Assembly: GCA_027943335.1 (NCBI GenBank)
Contig: BSBK01007029.1
Coordinates: 1,798,606 to 1,862,605 of the forward strand
Direction of reading: 5' to 3'
From: Chamaecyparis obtusa
Lineage: Eukaryota; Streptophyta; Pinopsida; Cupressales; Cupressaceae
Length of the DNA: 64,000 nt
Shown piece after piece: positions 43,086-54,699 of the stretch. Made by a program: the position numbers and the translations under genes. The stretch's first letter is position 1; each line of letters starts with the position of its first letter. The notes below the pieces were generated by a model. That model did no database searches. It was not told the origin of the DNA and was given only the letters and a program-made list of their open reading frames with translations.

Positions 43086-43127
43086 GACACCTGGGGTAAT
43101 TTGAGAAGTGACCCTGTCATGACTTAG

Positions 43128-46100
43128 GTGTGGAGAGGAAAACCAAGACAGTTAACCTCCTGCTTTGTCAGCCATGATGAATCTTCAATAGGTCATCCTT
43201 TCCACTTGACCAGATATTCTTCATATGTCCTGTTCCTTGTGCTTCTACCAACACAACTGTCCAGTATATCCTCAATCTCCTTAGTATTTGAACTAGTTGC
43301 TGGAATACTCCACTATGCTGCTGTGATCTCATCTTCAACACCTCCTTCATGATACTCTGTCAAATCTAAAATGTTAAACATTGGTGAAATATTCAGCTTA
43401 GTAGGCAATTCTACCTCATATGCATTTCCTGAATCATGCTTCTTCAGTATCTTACATGGCCCAAACTTCTTCATTTTCAGCTTGTTGTATGTACCAACTG
43501 AAAATCGCTCCTTCCGCAAATGAACCATGACTTCATCTTCAACCTAAAATTCCTTATGCCTCCTTTTCTCATCTACCTTAGCCTTATATTGCGCATTCAT
43601 CTTGGTAATGTGCTTCCTCACCTCCTCATGGATGTTCTTCAAATGTTCTACAAAATCCTCAGCTTCAGCACTACTTATTTCTCCTTTATCTATCTTCCTC
43701 AACTCAGATGCATTTTTGGGACTACTTTCATATACAACTTGGAATGGTGATTTACCAGTGCTCCTGTTGACAGAAATATTATATGCAAATTCTGCCTGTG
43801 GTAAAATCAAATCCCATCCTGTTGGCTTATCTCCAACCAAACATCTTAGCAAATTCCCCAAACTCCTATTCACCACCTCTGTCTATCCATTAGTCTGTGG
43901 ATGATGTGATGAACTAAACTTCAAATCCATCTTTAACTTCTTCCATAATGTACACCATAAATATCCAACAAACTTAGTGTCTCGATCTGAAACTATGGTC
44001 TTTGGCAAACCATGTAGTCTCACTACTCTGAAAAATAATTATGCTACATGAACAACATCATTAGTCTTCTTGCAGGGAATAAAATGTGCCATCTTTGAAA
44101 ATCTGTCAACTACCACAAAAATTGAATCATGTCCCCACTGAGTCCTCGGTAAAATAATAACAAAGTCCATACTGATATCCCCCCAAGGCTTCTCTGGTAT
44201 AGGTAATGGTTGATACAACCCTGTATTATGCTTCACTCCTTTCGCCATCTGACATACTTTGCAACTTTGTACAAACTTCTTCACATCTTGCTGCAACTGT
44301 AGCCAATAATAATTCTCACTAACCAAAGCAAGGGTTTTATCATGACCAAAATGTCTAGCCAATCCTTCGCTATGCTCCTCTTTGATGAGATTCTCCCTCA
44401 TAGAACTTCATGGAATGCACAACTCACTCCCCCTGAATAGCATATCATCTTGAATGATAAAATCCAACCACTTCATTTTGTCTAGAGTAACAGGTTCTTT
44501 ACAAGCTTTTCAAGCTTCACCAAAATTAGGATCCTCTGGATACAAATTCTTGAGTTCCTTGAACCCAACCACCTCAATCTACATCTCTATCAGCAATAGT
44601 TGCCTTCTGCTAAGTGCATCTGCAACCCTATTAGACTTTCCACTTCTGTGTTTCAAAACAAATGTATAACTCTGCAAAAACTCAACCCATTTCAAATGCC
44701 TCTGATTCAACTTTCCTTGACTATTCAAATATTGCAAAGCTTGATGATCAGTATACAAAACAAACTCTTTAGGAAGAAGATAGTGTCTCCACTTCTTCAA
44801 TGCTTGAACTATAGCATAAATTTTTTGATCATAAACAAAATATTTTCTCTTGGCATCATTCAACTTCTAATTGAAATAAGCAATAGGTTTGCCTTCTTGG
44901 CTCATAACAGCTCCTATTGTAGTACCACTAGCATCACAGTCTACTTGAAACACCTTATTAAAATTTGGAAGTGCTAAAACAGGCTGTTCTGTAACTTTCT
45001 ATTTCAACAGTTTAAAACTCTTATCTACCCCATTAGTCCACTTGAACTCTTTTCTATCCCCTCTCATTGTTTCAGTCAAGGGTCCACAAATACTGCTAAA
45101 TTTTTTGATAAACTTTCTATAAAAGCTAGCCAAACCATGAAAAGACCTTACCTCAGTAGCACTCCTTGGAGTAGGCCATTCAAGGATAGCCTGTACTTTC
45201 TCTAGGTCCATTTTCAGACCTTTTGCTAAAACTAAAAATCCCAAATACACTAACTCCTTCTTCACAAAAATGCACTTCTTCAAATTAATCAACAATTTCT
45301 CATCTCCCAGCTTCTCAAACACCATACGAATATGCATCATATGTTCCTCCAATGTCTTGCTAAAGATCAAAATATCATCTAGGTAAACAATGACAAATGT
45401 ACCCATAAATTATTTCAGAACCTCGTTCATGAGCCTCATGAAAGTGCTCGATGCATTGGTTAGCCCAAAAGGCATGACTAACCACTCATACAGTGCTTCT
45501 TTTGTCTTGAAGGCAGTCTTCCATTCATCTCCTTCTCTGATCCAAATCTGGTGATATCCACTCTTCAGATCTATCTTTGAGAAATACACAACCCCACTCA
45601 AATAGTCCATAATATCATCCATTCATGGCAATGGAAACCGGTACTTGATTGTGATCTTGTTTATTGCTCTAGAATCTGTACACATCCTCCATTCTCTATT
45701 CTTCTTTGGTGCTAATACCACTGGTACAACATAGGGACTCAGACTCTCTCGAATCAACCCCTTCTACAACAACTCATGTACTTGTCTGTTCAACTCTTCA
45801 CTTTCTGCTAGTGTCATTCTGTGTGCTGCCTTGTTTGGCAACCTGGCTCCTGGAATCAAATCCATTTGATGACTGATCTTCCTTACCGGTGGTAATCCAT
45901 CAGGTACATTATCAAATACAATATCTTGAAACTCATTTAACAAATCTACAACCTCTACAAGTACATCCTCTATCTCCTCTTTACCAGCTTTTAGAATTAA
46001 AGAAAAACACACATGCTCATGCCTCATACCATCTAGGAATTTTCTTCCATCAAAAAATGTTATTCTTGCATTACCACATACCTTTTCTTCGGTCTCCTTC

Positions 46101-46771
46101 AATGGCTTTAGTTTATGTCACACTCCATCCTTTGTCAAAGAATAGGTATTCGCACAACCATCCTGTACAGCACATCTGTCAAATTTCCACGGTCTACCCA
46201 ACAACATATGACATGCATCCATAGATATGATATCACATAGTACCTCATCTTGGTACCCGCCGATCTTTAACTTTACCAGGCATTGTTCACTGACCATGAC
46301 CTTGTGGTTATCTTGCACCCAGGCAATCCGATATGGATGTGGGTGTTTCTATCTCTTGAGCTTCAACTTTGTCACCATCTCTTCTGACACCAAATTATCA
46401 GTGCTTCCACTATCGATAATCACATCATAGCATTTACCCTCACACTTGCATCTAGTGTGAAATAGGCTCCTCCTTTGTTTAGGTTCATTCTCACCACTCA
46501 GCAAGACTCTTCTGTTAATCAACGTTTCTCCTCTTTCAGCATCTTCAGAATTTGATGATCTGGCATCTTCATCTACATGTGCAACTCTGGCCTGGCCTTC
46601 ATTCCTCCTATCTGTCCTTCCTTGGCATTGAGGACATTCAAATGCCCTATGACCTTCTTCTCCACAGTGAAAACATGTTCCATAGAAACCTCTTCCTGAA
46701 CCTTGTCCTCTTCCTCTTCCTCTCTGATCTCTATTGTTCTGATCTTGGAAATGATTAGAATTGTTTCCTCT
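43128..46771 (-). pseudogene. G2 pol: protease, RT, RNase H, integrase, chromodomain
   Basis: One frame, continuous with gag, holds in order: a CCHC knuckle 'CFHCGEEGHRAFEC' (about 46640-46690), protease 'DVIIDSGSTDNLVS', RT '[13 protein letters not shown]' and 'VYLDDILIFSKT', RNase H 'LYTDHQALQYLNSQ', an integrase HHCC finger ending 'CKVC', the acidic motifs 'GDISMDF' and 'VSDRDTKF' with the Glu just after the stop in 'QTNG', and a chromodomain 'EEYLVKWKGHPIEDSSW' (about 43140-43230). Stops lie near 46772, 46351, 46118, 45764, 45410, 44999, 44864, 44579, 44510, 44405, 44039, 43880, 43544 and 43313. The chromodomain would steer insertion to certain chromatin. The end near 43128 is a TAA. Confidence 0.93.
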
Positions 46772-47626
46772 CTAATTTTGACTACTACTGGCCTCATCCT
46801 TCTTTTTTAGATCTTCATTTCGGCCTCCATATGACCATCCACCAGATTGTCCACTGTGACCTCTTCCATTTTGTCTGCTCTTGAACTTCTTGTTTAACTT
46901 TTCCTCTACTTTTAGGGCAAACTGGTATGCCTCTTCAATACTATTCATTCGAACCAGATCCAACTCCTCCTGAATGCTCAACCTCAACCCATTAAGGTAA
47001 CAGGAAACTTTCTCCTTATCCGCTTCTGCATGGCCTGTTTTGATGAGGATTCGATAGAACTCCTTTGTATACTCCTGAACAGATCTTTCTGCTTGCTTCA
47101 AACTTTGCATCTTCTTCAATAGGTCAAGCTCATAATCAATAGGAATGAACTGCCACTTCAATTTATCCACCATTCGATCCCATCTTGTGATTTTATCTTT
47201 CCCTCTTCTATTTCGCTCCAATTGAATCTCTTGCCACCAGATCTTCACATGACCTTTCAGTTTGGCCTTCACGAATTTTACCCTATTAGGATCCTCAATA
47301 TCTTCATACTCAAAATATTCTTCACATTCATTGATCCAGTCGATCAACTCCTCTAGGTTAAGATTTTCTGAAAATGCAGGAACCTCAATCTTAGGTCTTT
47401 TCCCAATCTTGGAAATGGCCTGAAAAAGTCTTTCTTCCTCCTGGTTCACAACTTTGACTTCTCCTTCTTGATCTTCTTTTTCGGCTTCATCCTCACTTTC
47501 ATCTCTGACATTAAGATTCATTCCTTTGCGAATCTCCTCTTGCAATGCTCGCACTTGTTTCTGGAGCGCTCTAACCTTAGGTGTTAAAACACTAGCTCTT
47601 CCACCACATTCCCTGTGTGGAGACAT
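46772..47626 (-). CDS. G2 gag
   Basis: The open frame extends back into the LTR, but the natural start is the Met at 47626 ('MSPHRECGGR'), about 100 bases after the PBS. An N-terminal coiled coil ('VRALQKQVRALQEEIRKG') is followed by an acidic stretch and the gag domain ('EELIDWINECEEYFEYEDIE', 'AKLKGHVKIWWQEIQ', 'SVQEYTKEFYRILIKTG'). The basic C-terminal part leads to the zinc knuckle, which lies just past a TAG at about 46772. It forms the particle shell. The 284-codon frame is intact up to that stop. Confidence 0.88.
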   Translation of the reverse strand: MSPHRECGGRASVLTPKVRALQKQVRALQEEIRKGMNLNVRDESEDEAEKEDQEGEVKVVNQEEERLFQAISKIGKRPKIEVPAFSENLNLEELIDWINECEEYFEYEDIEDPNRVKFVKAKLKGHVKIWWQEIQLERNRRGKDKITRWDRMVDKLKWQFIPIDYELDLLKKMQSLKQAERSVQEYTKEFYRILIKTGHAEADKEKVSCYLNGLRLSIQEELDLVRMNSIEEAYQFALKVEEKLNKKFKSRQNGRGHSGQSGGWSYGGRNEDLKKKDEASSSQN

Positions 47627-47713
47627 TTTCACGATGCGCGCTGAAACCCTAACCACGATCCTAGTGCAAACTACCTCACAATCGATGATCTGTTCACACA
47701 CTCTGGAACTCTT

Positions 47714-47725
47714 GCTCTGATACCA
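47714..47725 (-). promoter_or_regulatory. G2 primer binding site (initiator tRNA-Met)
   Basis: On the minus strand TGGTATCAGAGC is an exact match to the plant tRNA-iMet primer site, two bases after the LTR end. Confidence 0.95.
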
Positions 47726-47727
47726 CT

Positions 47728-48588
47728 TGATGAAGGGTGCTCCCCTTAATACCACAAACACATAACAGAAATAGAGAAACAACAACAATATGCAAAAACA
47801 TAAAATTGGCTTCTTATTATCTCCATAAATGTGGAATTACAAACTTTCAAAATTACAATATGCAAAGGCACATGGGCATTCCCTTACAATATTCTGTAGG
47901 ACAAAGCCTCGAATCAATACCCAAATCTACTACCTAGAACTATCCTGAACTGCCTAAGACAACACTATAGCCTTCCTTATATAGGCAATTTTTCACCGCC
48001 TGGGAAGGTTCCAGAATTTTTAGCCGACAAGGCCGACCAAACTTAGAATTATTTTATTTTTCATTTTACTACATCAAAGTCAGCTCAAAATAACTTTTGA
48101 AACCCAAATAGAAATTTTTAAGGAAAATCATTTTCTGCCATTTCAGGTGACCCAACTTTCGGAGACCATAAGTCATCATCCATTGACCCGATTGACTATT
48201 ATAACCCCATTTCAGAAAGGGCACAAGGGGCTCTACAACATCTAAATTAAGCAAGCTTCATTTTGCCAAAAAATTGATCTCATCCAGGGCCTCTAAAGTG
48301 TTCAAAATTGAGTTCAAAGTTTCTGTACCCTATTTCCAAAACTGAAAAGTTTCAATATCTTCAAAACTAGACCTGATCTAGCCATGAAACCTTACTGGCA
48401 GGCTGATATGACTGAGATGAACCTCCACATGTAAAATTAGAACATTTCGAGATCGTATGACCAACTTACTAAAAATAGCAAGTTTCCATAAATAGCAACT
48501 CTACACAAGATAGCCCTTATTGAAAAGAAACCAAAAATATTTTTGGGTGATGCAAGATTGCTCTTACACCTAGGATGCTCCTGCATCA
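47728..48588 (-). repeat. G2 5' LTR (861 bp)
   Basis: It matches 42225-43085 along its length. A minus-strand TATATA at 47978-47983 is a candidate TATA box. Confidence 0.93.
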
Positions 48589-48593
48589 AGAAT
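48589..48593. repeat. G2 target site duplication, right copy (AGAAT)
   Basis: It follows the LTR end GCATCA and equals 42220-42224. Confidence 0.92.
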
Positions 48594-49615
48594 TTAGATT
48601 TGCAGCCGACATTGTTGAATTCTTGGATTATGTAATACATGTTGAATTTATTTATTGATTGTATGAAAGCATTGAATGCACTATAAAATGTTTTATTGTA
48701 AATCTTTAAGAGATTTGAGATGTTTCTAGAAAAGAAGATGAAGAACATAAAGCGGGTAGATTCAATGAATCTGACCTAACCCTAAGATCTATGAACGAGA
48801 TTAAGCAGCAAAAGATGAATTAACCTAAATGAGGAAGTATTAAGGGAACCTAAGCATTAGGTATGTGGCGTGCATAGGTGAAAAGAGGATGCTGGAAGAT
48901 CAGTAGATGTTATTGATTGTATAAGTAGAAAAGGCTGAAGGAGAAGTGTGGTGATTACTTGAAGGAAAGTTCTGAGCAAATCAGTGATGGAGATGGAAAA
49001 GGTTCCAAGTCAATAAACCAGCATATGTGTACAAAATTGGATCTGATATTTGCAAAGTGAGTTGTATGTTTTTCAGATCAATATTACTACTACTTTCTAA
49101 CCATTGTAACAGTTAAAATCCTTTTAACAAAGGTTGACCTAATAGTCATATGTTTAAATCCTTTGAGCAAGGTTGCATTCTAATGGAGTGTATGCAAGTC
49201 CTATAACAAGGCTCACTTCTAACAGAGTGATTGAAATCCTTTAACCGGGTCACACCTGATAGTGTGTATTGTAACCTTTGACAGGGTTGGCTTTTAACCG
49301 AGCTCACTTCAGAAGAGTGAAAATAATAGTAGCATGTTACAAAGTGGTTTTTCTCAAATCGGGTTTCCACTATAAATCCTAGTGTCAATAATTGTGTGAA
49401 TGTTTTGGTTTGAACATTTCTGTATTTTACAAGTTAGATAGAGTTGGGTAGTCGACTGCAATGTTATATGTTTCTATTATGCAATCAGTGATGACCGAGT
49501 AGCTGTTGGTTTTTAGATCTAATTTGTTGAAAAGTTTTGAAGTTTGTTTTATACATCTAGACCTGAGAACAACTAATTCACCCCCCTCTCTCTATTGTTC
49601 TAAATCATATTAACA
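48594..49615 (+). repeat. C1 3' LTR, right part
   Basis: It continues the C1 LTR from about 16023 to its end CATATTAACA and lacks the 31 bp duplication of the 5' LTR. Confidence 0.92.
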
Positions 49616-49620
49616 CAACC
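49616..49620. repeat. C1 target site duplication, right copy (CAACC)
   Basis: It equals 15538-15542 and marks the end of C1. Confidence 0.92.
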
Positions 49621-51300
49621 TTGGTCTCATTTCTACCTAAACACAAGGACAAGCCTTGTGTGTCAAATGGAGTGTTCATTCCATTTCAGGAAATGAAGCA
49701 GAGAAATTTCTTTGAAATTGCATCTCTTATGAGCATTCTTTATAATAGCCATCTTGGAAAGGCATTGGTTATCAAACCCTTTTTCTCATGTGAGAACCAG
49801 TGAAAATCTAGGGTTCATTTATCACTAAAAGTATTTGGAGAGCCTTGGAAGCAACCAAACCATCACTTTGCTGGGATGGAGCTGGATTTGAAGATGGACT
49901 ATCTTATAATCAACATAATCTTTTGTGGTCTCCTTTAATCTAGGTTCAAGGCCTTTCATTGGCTTATATCCTAGGTATTCATGCTCTTCGCTTTCATAAG
50001 CATGGGATAAGGACCTCTCAAGACCTTTTCTCTAGGCCTACAATATCTCTTCACACTTGGGAGGATTTGAAAGTCTAGTTTCATCTAAATCACCAAGATC
50101 ATTAGACTTTTGAACTAATTCCCTCATCTTTTCCAATAGAATTTCTCTATAAGATTGTCATTTCAACCATCAAGCCCTAGTGAAAGGATTGGTGTTGGTA
50201 TCATCAGACAACTTTCTTGAGACATCAACCTCGATAGGGATATCAGTGGCTTTTGCCTTATTTTCCAATGGTTCAGGTCCTTAACTAATGATGGCATTTA
50301 CAGTCCTCACATTCAACCTGGAGATTGTGGTTTGCAACTATCTGGTATGCTATCATGGAACCCAAAATAGTGCACGTTTCCTAGTGTATTATTTTCCAAG
50401 GCTTTCCTTTAGGCTCCCGCCTTCACCATTTAGGCATTACAGTTCTTTGTTTCCCTTTTTGTGAACAATTTGATTTGTTCCTTCACATTTTTTGGTTTTG
50501 TAGAAGGGCTCAAAATTATTGGGTTTGGATTCATGATTTCTTTTTCCATTTTTTCCAGAATGTTTTTCCAAGCATACGGTTCTCCTAGGTGATAACACTA
50601 GATTTCCTTCCCCATTTCTATAACTTTGGCACGCTTTCAAGATGGAAATCTTATTCGTTATATGGAAGGGTAGAAATGTGACAATTTTTTTACATGCCAC
50701 ATTTAATACTAATGTCTTTTTTTTGCTAAACATTGCACATGTAAGAATGTGATGCTAGAGATACAGGTACAAGCTGATAAGGTGGCTCTTGAGGTGGCCC
50801 ATTTCCAAGATATTTTGTAGCATTGGGTTAATGCCCCTTATATGATGAAAAGTGTTCTACTAGATGCTTCTATTACTGGTGAACATTCTCCTTCATATGG
50901 CCTCTATCGTGGTCGCAGTTCTTCTCACTGTCATTCAGACACATCGCATTTAGAGGTTCCCCGACATTGTACAACTGATCACTAGATTTCACCTTGTATA
51001 TGATTTGACACCCCTCCACATCATGGGTCCCCATACAGGTGGCCTCTTACATGTGGTTTTCCTCCTAAACATTCATGTTGGACCAATTTAGGTGTAGATT
51101 CAAGATGACCTTCCTCTTCCAAATGTTTTCCTAGATTAGCCCTGGCAATCTCTTTGTGTCAGGAGGAAAAAGAGAATGAGGATGACAATGCATATGGATA
51201 GAATCTTCCAAACCATGAACCAGATCCTATAAAAGGATGGGGAAAGAAGGATGAACTAGATCCTCCTACTACTGCCTTGGCTGCATAAGAGTGTTATGTC
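49621..51300 (+). pseudogene. L1-type LINE, right part (RT tail and zf-RVT region)
   Basis: It resumes the LINE split by C1 with 'LGLIST' and 'GQALCVKWSVHSI', then 'WRALEATKPSLCWDGAG' and 'YILGIHALRFHKHG'. Around 50420-50540 a frame reads 'RLHHLGITVLCFPFCEQ' and 'DLFLHIFWFCRRAQNYW', which is the zf-RVT (Cys/His) segment found after plant LINE RTs. Near 50640 'EILFVIWKGRNVTIF' gives the usual 'W.W..RN..F' motif. Beyond about 50770 the sequence decays ('LEIQVQADKVALEVAHFQDI', 'PDPIKGWGKKDELDPP') and I do not see an RNase H domain. Many stops and frameshifts make it a pseudogene. Confidence 0.8.
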
Positions 51301-51520
51301 TCTAAGTTATGCTCATGTTTTCATTTGGTTTCTATTTCTAGGCATTGCCTATATGTTAATTCAGATACTATGTTCTAGGCTAGGCTCATTTGACTCTTGG
51401 TGAGTGAGTTTAATTTATCCCATGTACATATTATTTTTTACTATTATAAACTTATGTTTTTAAGTTAATATAATTGATTAGGCTATTAGATAAAAAAAAA
51501 TGAAATATAAATTTTATAAT
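51301..51520 (+). other. LINE 3' tail
   Basis: A non-coding stretch ends in A9 (about 51492-51500, in GATAAAAAAAAATG), a plausible LINE poly(A) tail. I see no clear target duplication, since the 5' end of the LINE is itself truncated. Confidence 0.5.
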
Positions 51521-51527
51521 TTTTAAT

Positions 51528-51632
51528 CAAACTAGTAGGTGTTGGTTTGAAACTTGGATAGCTAATAGGTGCAAGTTGAAATTGTGTAACTATTAGATGT
51601 AGGTTTTAAATTTTGGTAACCGAAAGGTGTAG
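51528..51632 (+). repeat. About 31-33 bp degenerate tandem repeat
   Basis: Units starting TAGGTGTTGGTTTGAAA, TAGGTGCAAGTTGAAA and TAGATGTAGGTTTTAAA follow each other, then AGGTGTAG starts a fourth. Confidence 0.75.
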
Positions 51633-52084
51633 ACTGTAATGCCCTACCATGGAACCCAAGATAAATTAAACTAAAATATGTTACTAAGTTTACAAAATAA
51701 TTTTTTTCCTTAAGAGTTTACAAATAAGAATGAATAAAAAGGAGAAATCAATAACATAAAGATAATACATACTCATATACACAATAAAATTTACAAATTA
51801 CAAATCTCAAGGGTTCCTTGACGTAGAATTTCATAAATACAAATTAATATATTAAGTACAATAACCATACAAATATTCCACATAATGAAACTAAAGTACA
51901 TCATCTCATAAAAGAATAAACATATACATCTGAACCATAAGGTATACATTAACACCCATATCCATTGCATAAATCATAGGGTATGTAAATATAATCTAAG
52001 TACAAAGTAAAAATACAATAAAAAGGGAAGAATATGAACCAATTTACAAGGATGAAAGAATAAGGAACAACCACAACAAGGATC
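51633..52084. other. AT-rich flank, possible start of an old LTR
   Basis: From TGTAATGCCCTACCATGG (about 51637) the sequence has the look of a gypsy LTR start and continues AT-rich. The matching end would be beyond the window, with C2 and L2 nested inside. There is no gene. This is a guess from composition. Confidence 0.3.
52022..52084. repeat. 63 bp flank repeat, left copy
   Basis: It is identical to 60237-60299 except at three positions. It ends GGATC directly before the C2 LTR (TGTTAGG). Confidence 0.93.
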
Positions 52085-53202
52085 TGTTAGGAATGGGAAC
52101 ACTGAGAGGGGGAGGGGGTGAATCAGTGTTCTAAAATATTAATTTATGATATCTTGAATTTTAACTTTATTACTTAAATGCCAAACTAAATATTAAAGCA
52201 AGTAAAGTAAACAACCATAACACATAACATCATATATGTTTATGGGGAAACCTTGGCCAAAGGAAAAACTCTAGTGGGAATTGATACCCACTAATAATTG
52301 TACTTGTGTATTATGAACTTGTTAATGTTCCTTAGCCCTATTAGGAGCTATCATTACAATGCATTAAGTACAATGACCTTATCAAGGGTCAGACCCTGTT
52401 AGGAGTCTTCAGTAACAAACCCTGTTAGGGGTGGATGGCTCACTACCAGAGCTCACTACTCAATGGAGAAGGCTACAATCTCCTGGATATTAGATACTCA
52501 CTATATCTGCAATGGTGAACTGCTGCTATGACACTTCTTGTCTGATCAGTTCTTTATGTGCATTGATACTTTAACCTCTTGTAAAGCTCTATATCATACT
52601 AACTTCTCTTCGCATTCTTTTTCTTTGCTATATCATCTTCTATATCCAATAACATCATATTCAAATACAAAGGCACATGTCTTATTTATATGTGCAAACA
52701 AAACTATTCACTAAGTCGACCTATAACCTATTACATACAACACTTCCAAATGAATTGGCTCAAACCTGTTTACATACATTATTATTAACATGTTTACAAC
52801 ATAAATATAATATGCACATAGCCTTTACAAAATAATATTATACACGCTAACCAAAATACTAACAGTCATCTCCATGCTCTATTCTGTTCTGCCGTTCATT
52901 GTTTGTGTCACTTCAACTTGCAGTAACTTCATCATACTAACTCATCTGACCATGTGTTCTTAACCATAGCTTAATAATATATGAAAAATCTTATCTTCAA
53001 GGGAACACACCATAACTCGGTCATAAACATGTGCGTTGATGCTCTGTTCCTTAGGTGCCTCACTGACTGCACTGTTTTCCATACTTAGCCATTTTCTGAT
53101 CTTCTAAGTTATGCATTGACTCCAAAACTTCATATGACCTTGTTGCCATAATGACAACACTAAATCATAGTCATATACAAAAGTATAGTCAAATTTCCAA
53201 CA
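52085..53202 (-). repeat. C2 3' LTR (1118 bp)
   Basis: Plus-strand ends are TGTTAGGAATGGG and TTTCCAACA. It matches 59128-60236 with scattered substitutions. Confidence 0.9.
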
Positions 53203-53216
53203 ATCTCCCCCTTTTT
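53203..53216 (-). promoter_or_regulatory. C2 polypurine tract
   Basis: On the minus strand AAAAAGGGGGAGAT directly precedes the LTR start TGTTGGAAA. Confidence 0.9.
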
Positions 53217-53475
53217 CATTAATGGCAACAAAGGAATATGGAAAAGTTACTAAACTGTATCTTACACAAAAAACCTTCTAACATATATTCTTATCTTATA
53301 TCTCCCTTCTACTATATACTCTACTCCCCTTTACATCATATACACTACTCCATATTCCTCCCATATTTCTCTACTCCGCCTTTGACATTAATGACAAAGG
53401 TGCTCAAAAAAATACAACTCCAAGTACTTACACTGAGAGTACATCCAGGTATGCAACCTTCAAGTTTTGGATCTC

Positions 53476-54660
53476 TTACTGCCAAAATGCCTTGAGTGCA
53501 TTTATTGTCTGGAGATAGGCGCACAAAGCATAAGTTAATTTCTCCATCTTCTCCAAATCTGTACATGGACCTTGATCATATGTCACAATAGTGGCATCAA
53601 TCTCATTGATACTTTGATTTAGCACATCTAATGAGGGCGCAAGTGCATGTCTCAACTGAGCTTGCCTAACCCTTATCTGAGCCATTTCTTTTTTTGCCTT
53701 CTCAATCTTATCCACTTGTCCTTGGTAGACATTATTACACATATTTAGATCTATGGAGGGATCTTTTATAGATTTTCTTACTACTTCTATCATAGATTCA
53801 ACTTCCTAAATATTTTTGGAAAGATCTGATGTAAGTTTGTCTTTATCCATACAATCAGCTATTATCTTTCTTCCTTTAGCTGTAATCTCCTTCAATATAG
53901 CTTGACCAACCCTTAGTGAACTCAGGTCAAGTGTGAAGTTTTCTATCAGCTCATTTAATCTTTTCTTGAGATACTTTTCTTCTACAACCTGGGATGTTGA
54001 TTCCTCAAGACTTAGAAATTTACTTTAAAACTTGATAAGATGGCGCTGACATCATCTACTGAATGAACACTTATCAGTTTCTTATTGTCAAGCAGTAGGC
54101 TATTTATAATACTTAATGATTCAAAAAATAATGGATTCCTCATTACTTGTTTCTCATTGGCTTTCTCCATTTCTAGCACGTTGATCTTCATCAGGTCTTC
54201 TTCTCCCCATGAATCCAAACTTATTGTGTCAGGGGTCAAACTTGACAACAATGACATTGAGGGCTTAGGGGTAAAGAGTGTACTATCCATAACTTCACTT
54301 TTCACCTTCACTGGTATTTCAATAGAGGGCTCATCTATAGATACATCTTCCTTTTCTTCATCCTTCTCAATTTTAGGTTCATCTTCTTTCCCACTTTCAT
54401 GTCCAGTCAGGTCTTCAACCTGAACTTCTTCTTGTTGCTTAGGTAAATTATCACCACATAGAATCTCTGCCTCTTCTGTGCTTACAAAGGCTTCCTCAAA
54501 CTTATCTAAGTCTTTATCTGTGGCTGCCATTGATATCTCTACATTATCAATAATAATTGTGTCATCTTTTGTTCCAGGCACAAACGTAGACTCCATTGCT
54601 TTAGTAGGCACTGTCATTGAGGGCGTAGAGTCCTGTGGACCTATCATAGGGACCTCAAAT
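53476..54660 (-). pseudogene. C2 ORF2, acidic and coiled-coil C-terminal part
   Basis: Two open stretches (54012-54647 and 53476-53793) with frameshifts between them. The first is strongly acidic ('HESGKEDEPKIEKDEEKED') and then Ser/Leu-rich. The second is a helical segment ('VDKIEKAKKEMAQIRVRQAQ') followed by 'LSINEIDATIV'-like helices. I recognise no domain. The same acidic-then-coiled-coil order is seen in the L2 protein at 61560-62455. It is probably the C-terminal half of the protein starting at 57534. Confidence 0.55.
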
Positions 54661-54699
54661 GCTTTACTTGCTCACTTGTGACTTGTGTTGTAGGCGTAG

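Larger units (their letters stand above)
42225..48588 (-). mobile_element. G2: Ty3/gypsy chromovirus, complete but full of stops
   Basis: A 6364 bp element with two 861 bp LTRs, an initiator-tRNA-Met PBS, gag, protease, RT, RNase H, integrase and a C-terminal chromodomain, with a perfect AGAAT target duplication. The whole gag-pol reads in one frame without a frameshift but with about fourteen stops. LTR divergence is about 60 differences, mostly transitions (roughly 7 percent by eye). Its family also left the solo LTR at 39272-40118. Confidence 0.95.
15543..49615 (+). mobile_element. C1: Ty1/copia LTR retrotransposon, heavily interrupted
   Basis: Its LTRs begin TGTTGG/TGTTAG and end TTAACA, flanked by perfect CAACC duplications. 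Own sequence is 15543-18113 (5' LTR, PBS, gag), 38112-39271 and 40119-41745 (integrase C-terminus, RT, RNase H, 3' region), then a 3' LTR split in two. The remainder is later insertions: X/Y/W/Z, a solo LTR, and G2. The gag end, protease and most of integrase are missing between 18113 and 38112, so at least one deletion occurred besides insertions. Confidence 0.88.

Noticed and set aside
43602..43904. Plus-strand ORFs inside G2 (43602-43904, 44600-44977, 45889-46224)
   Set aside because: They are complementary to the integrase, RNase H and RT frames of G2 and show no domain.
42225..48588. G2 as a centromere-specific (CRM) element
   Set aside because: It is a chromovirus with a recognisable canonical-looking chromodomain, but nothing visible shows a CR-type C-terminal motif or satellite context.
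50437..50733. 98-codon minus-strand ORF
   Set aside because: It lies opposite the LINE zf-RVT segment, which reads sensibly on the plus strand.
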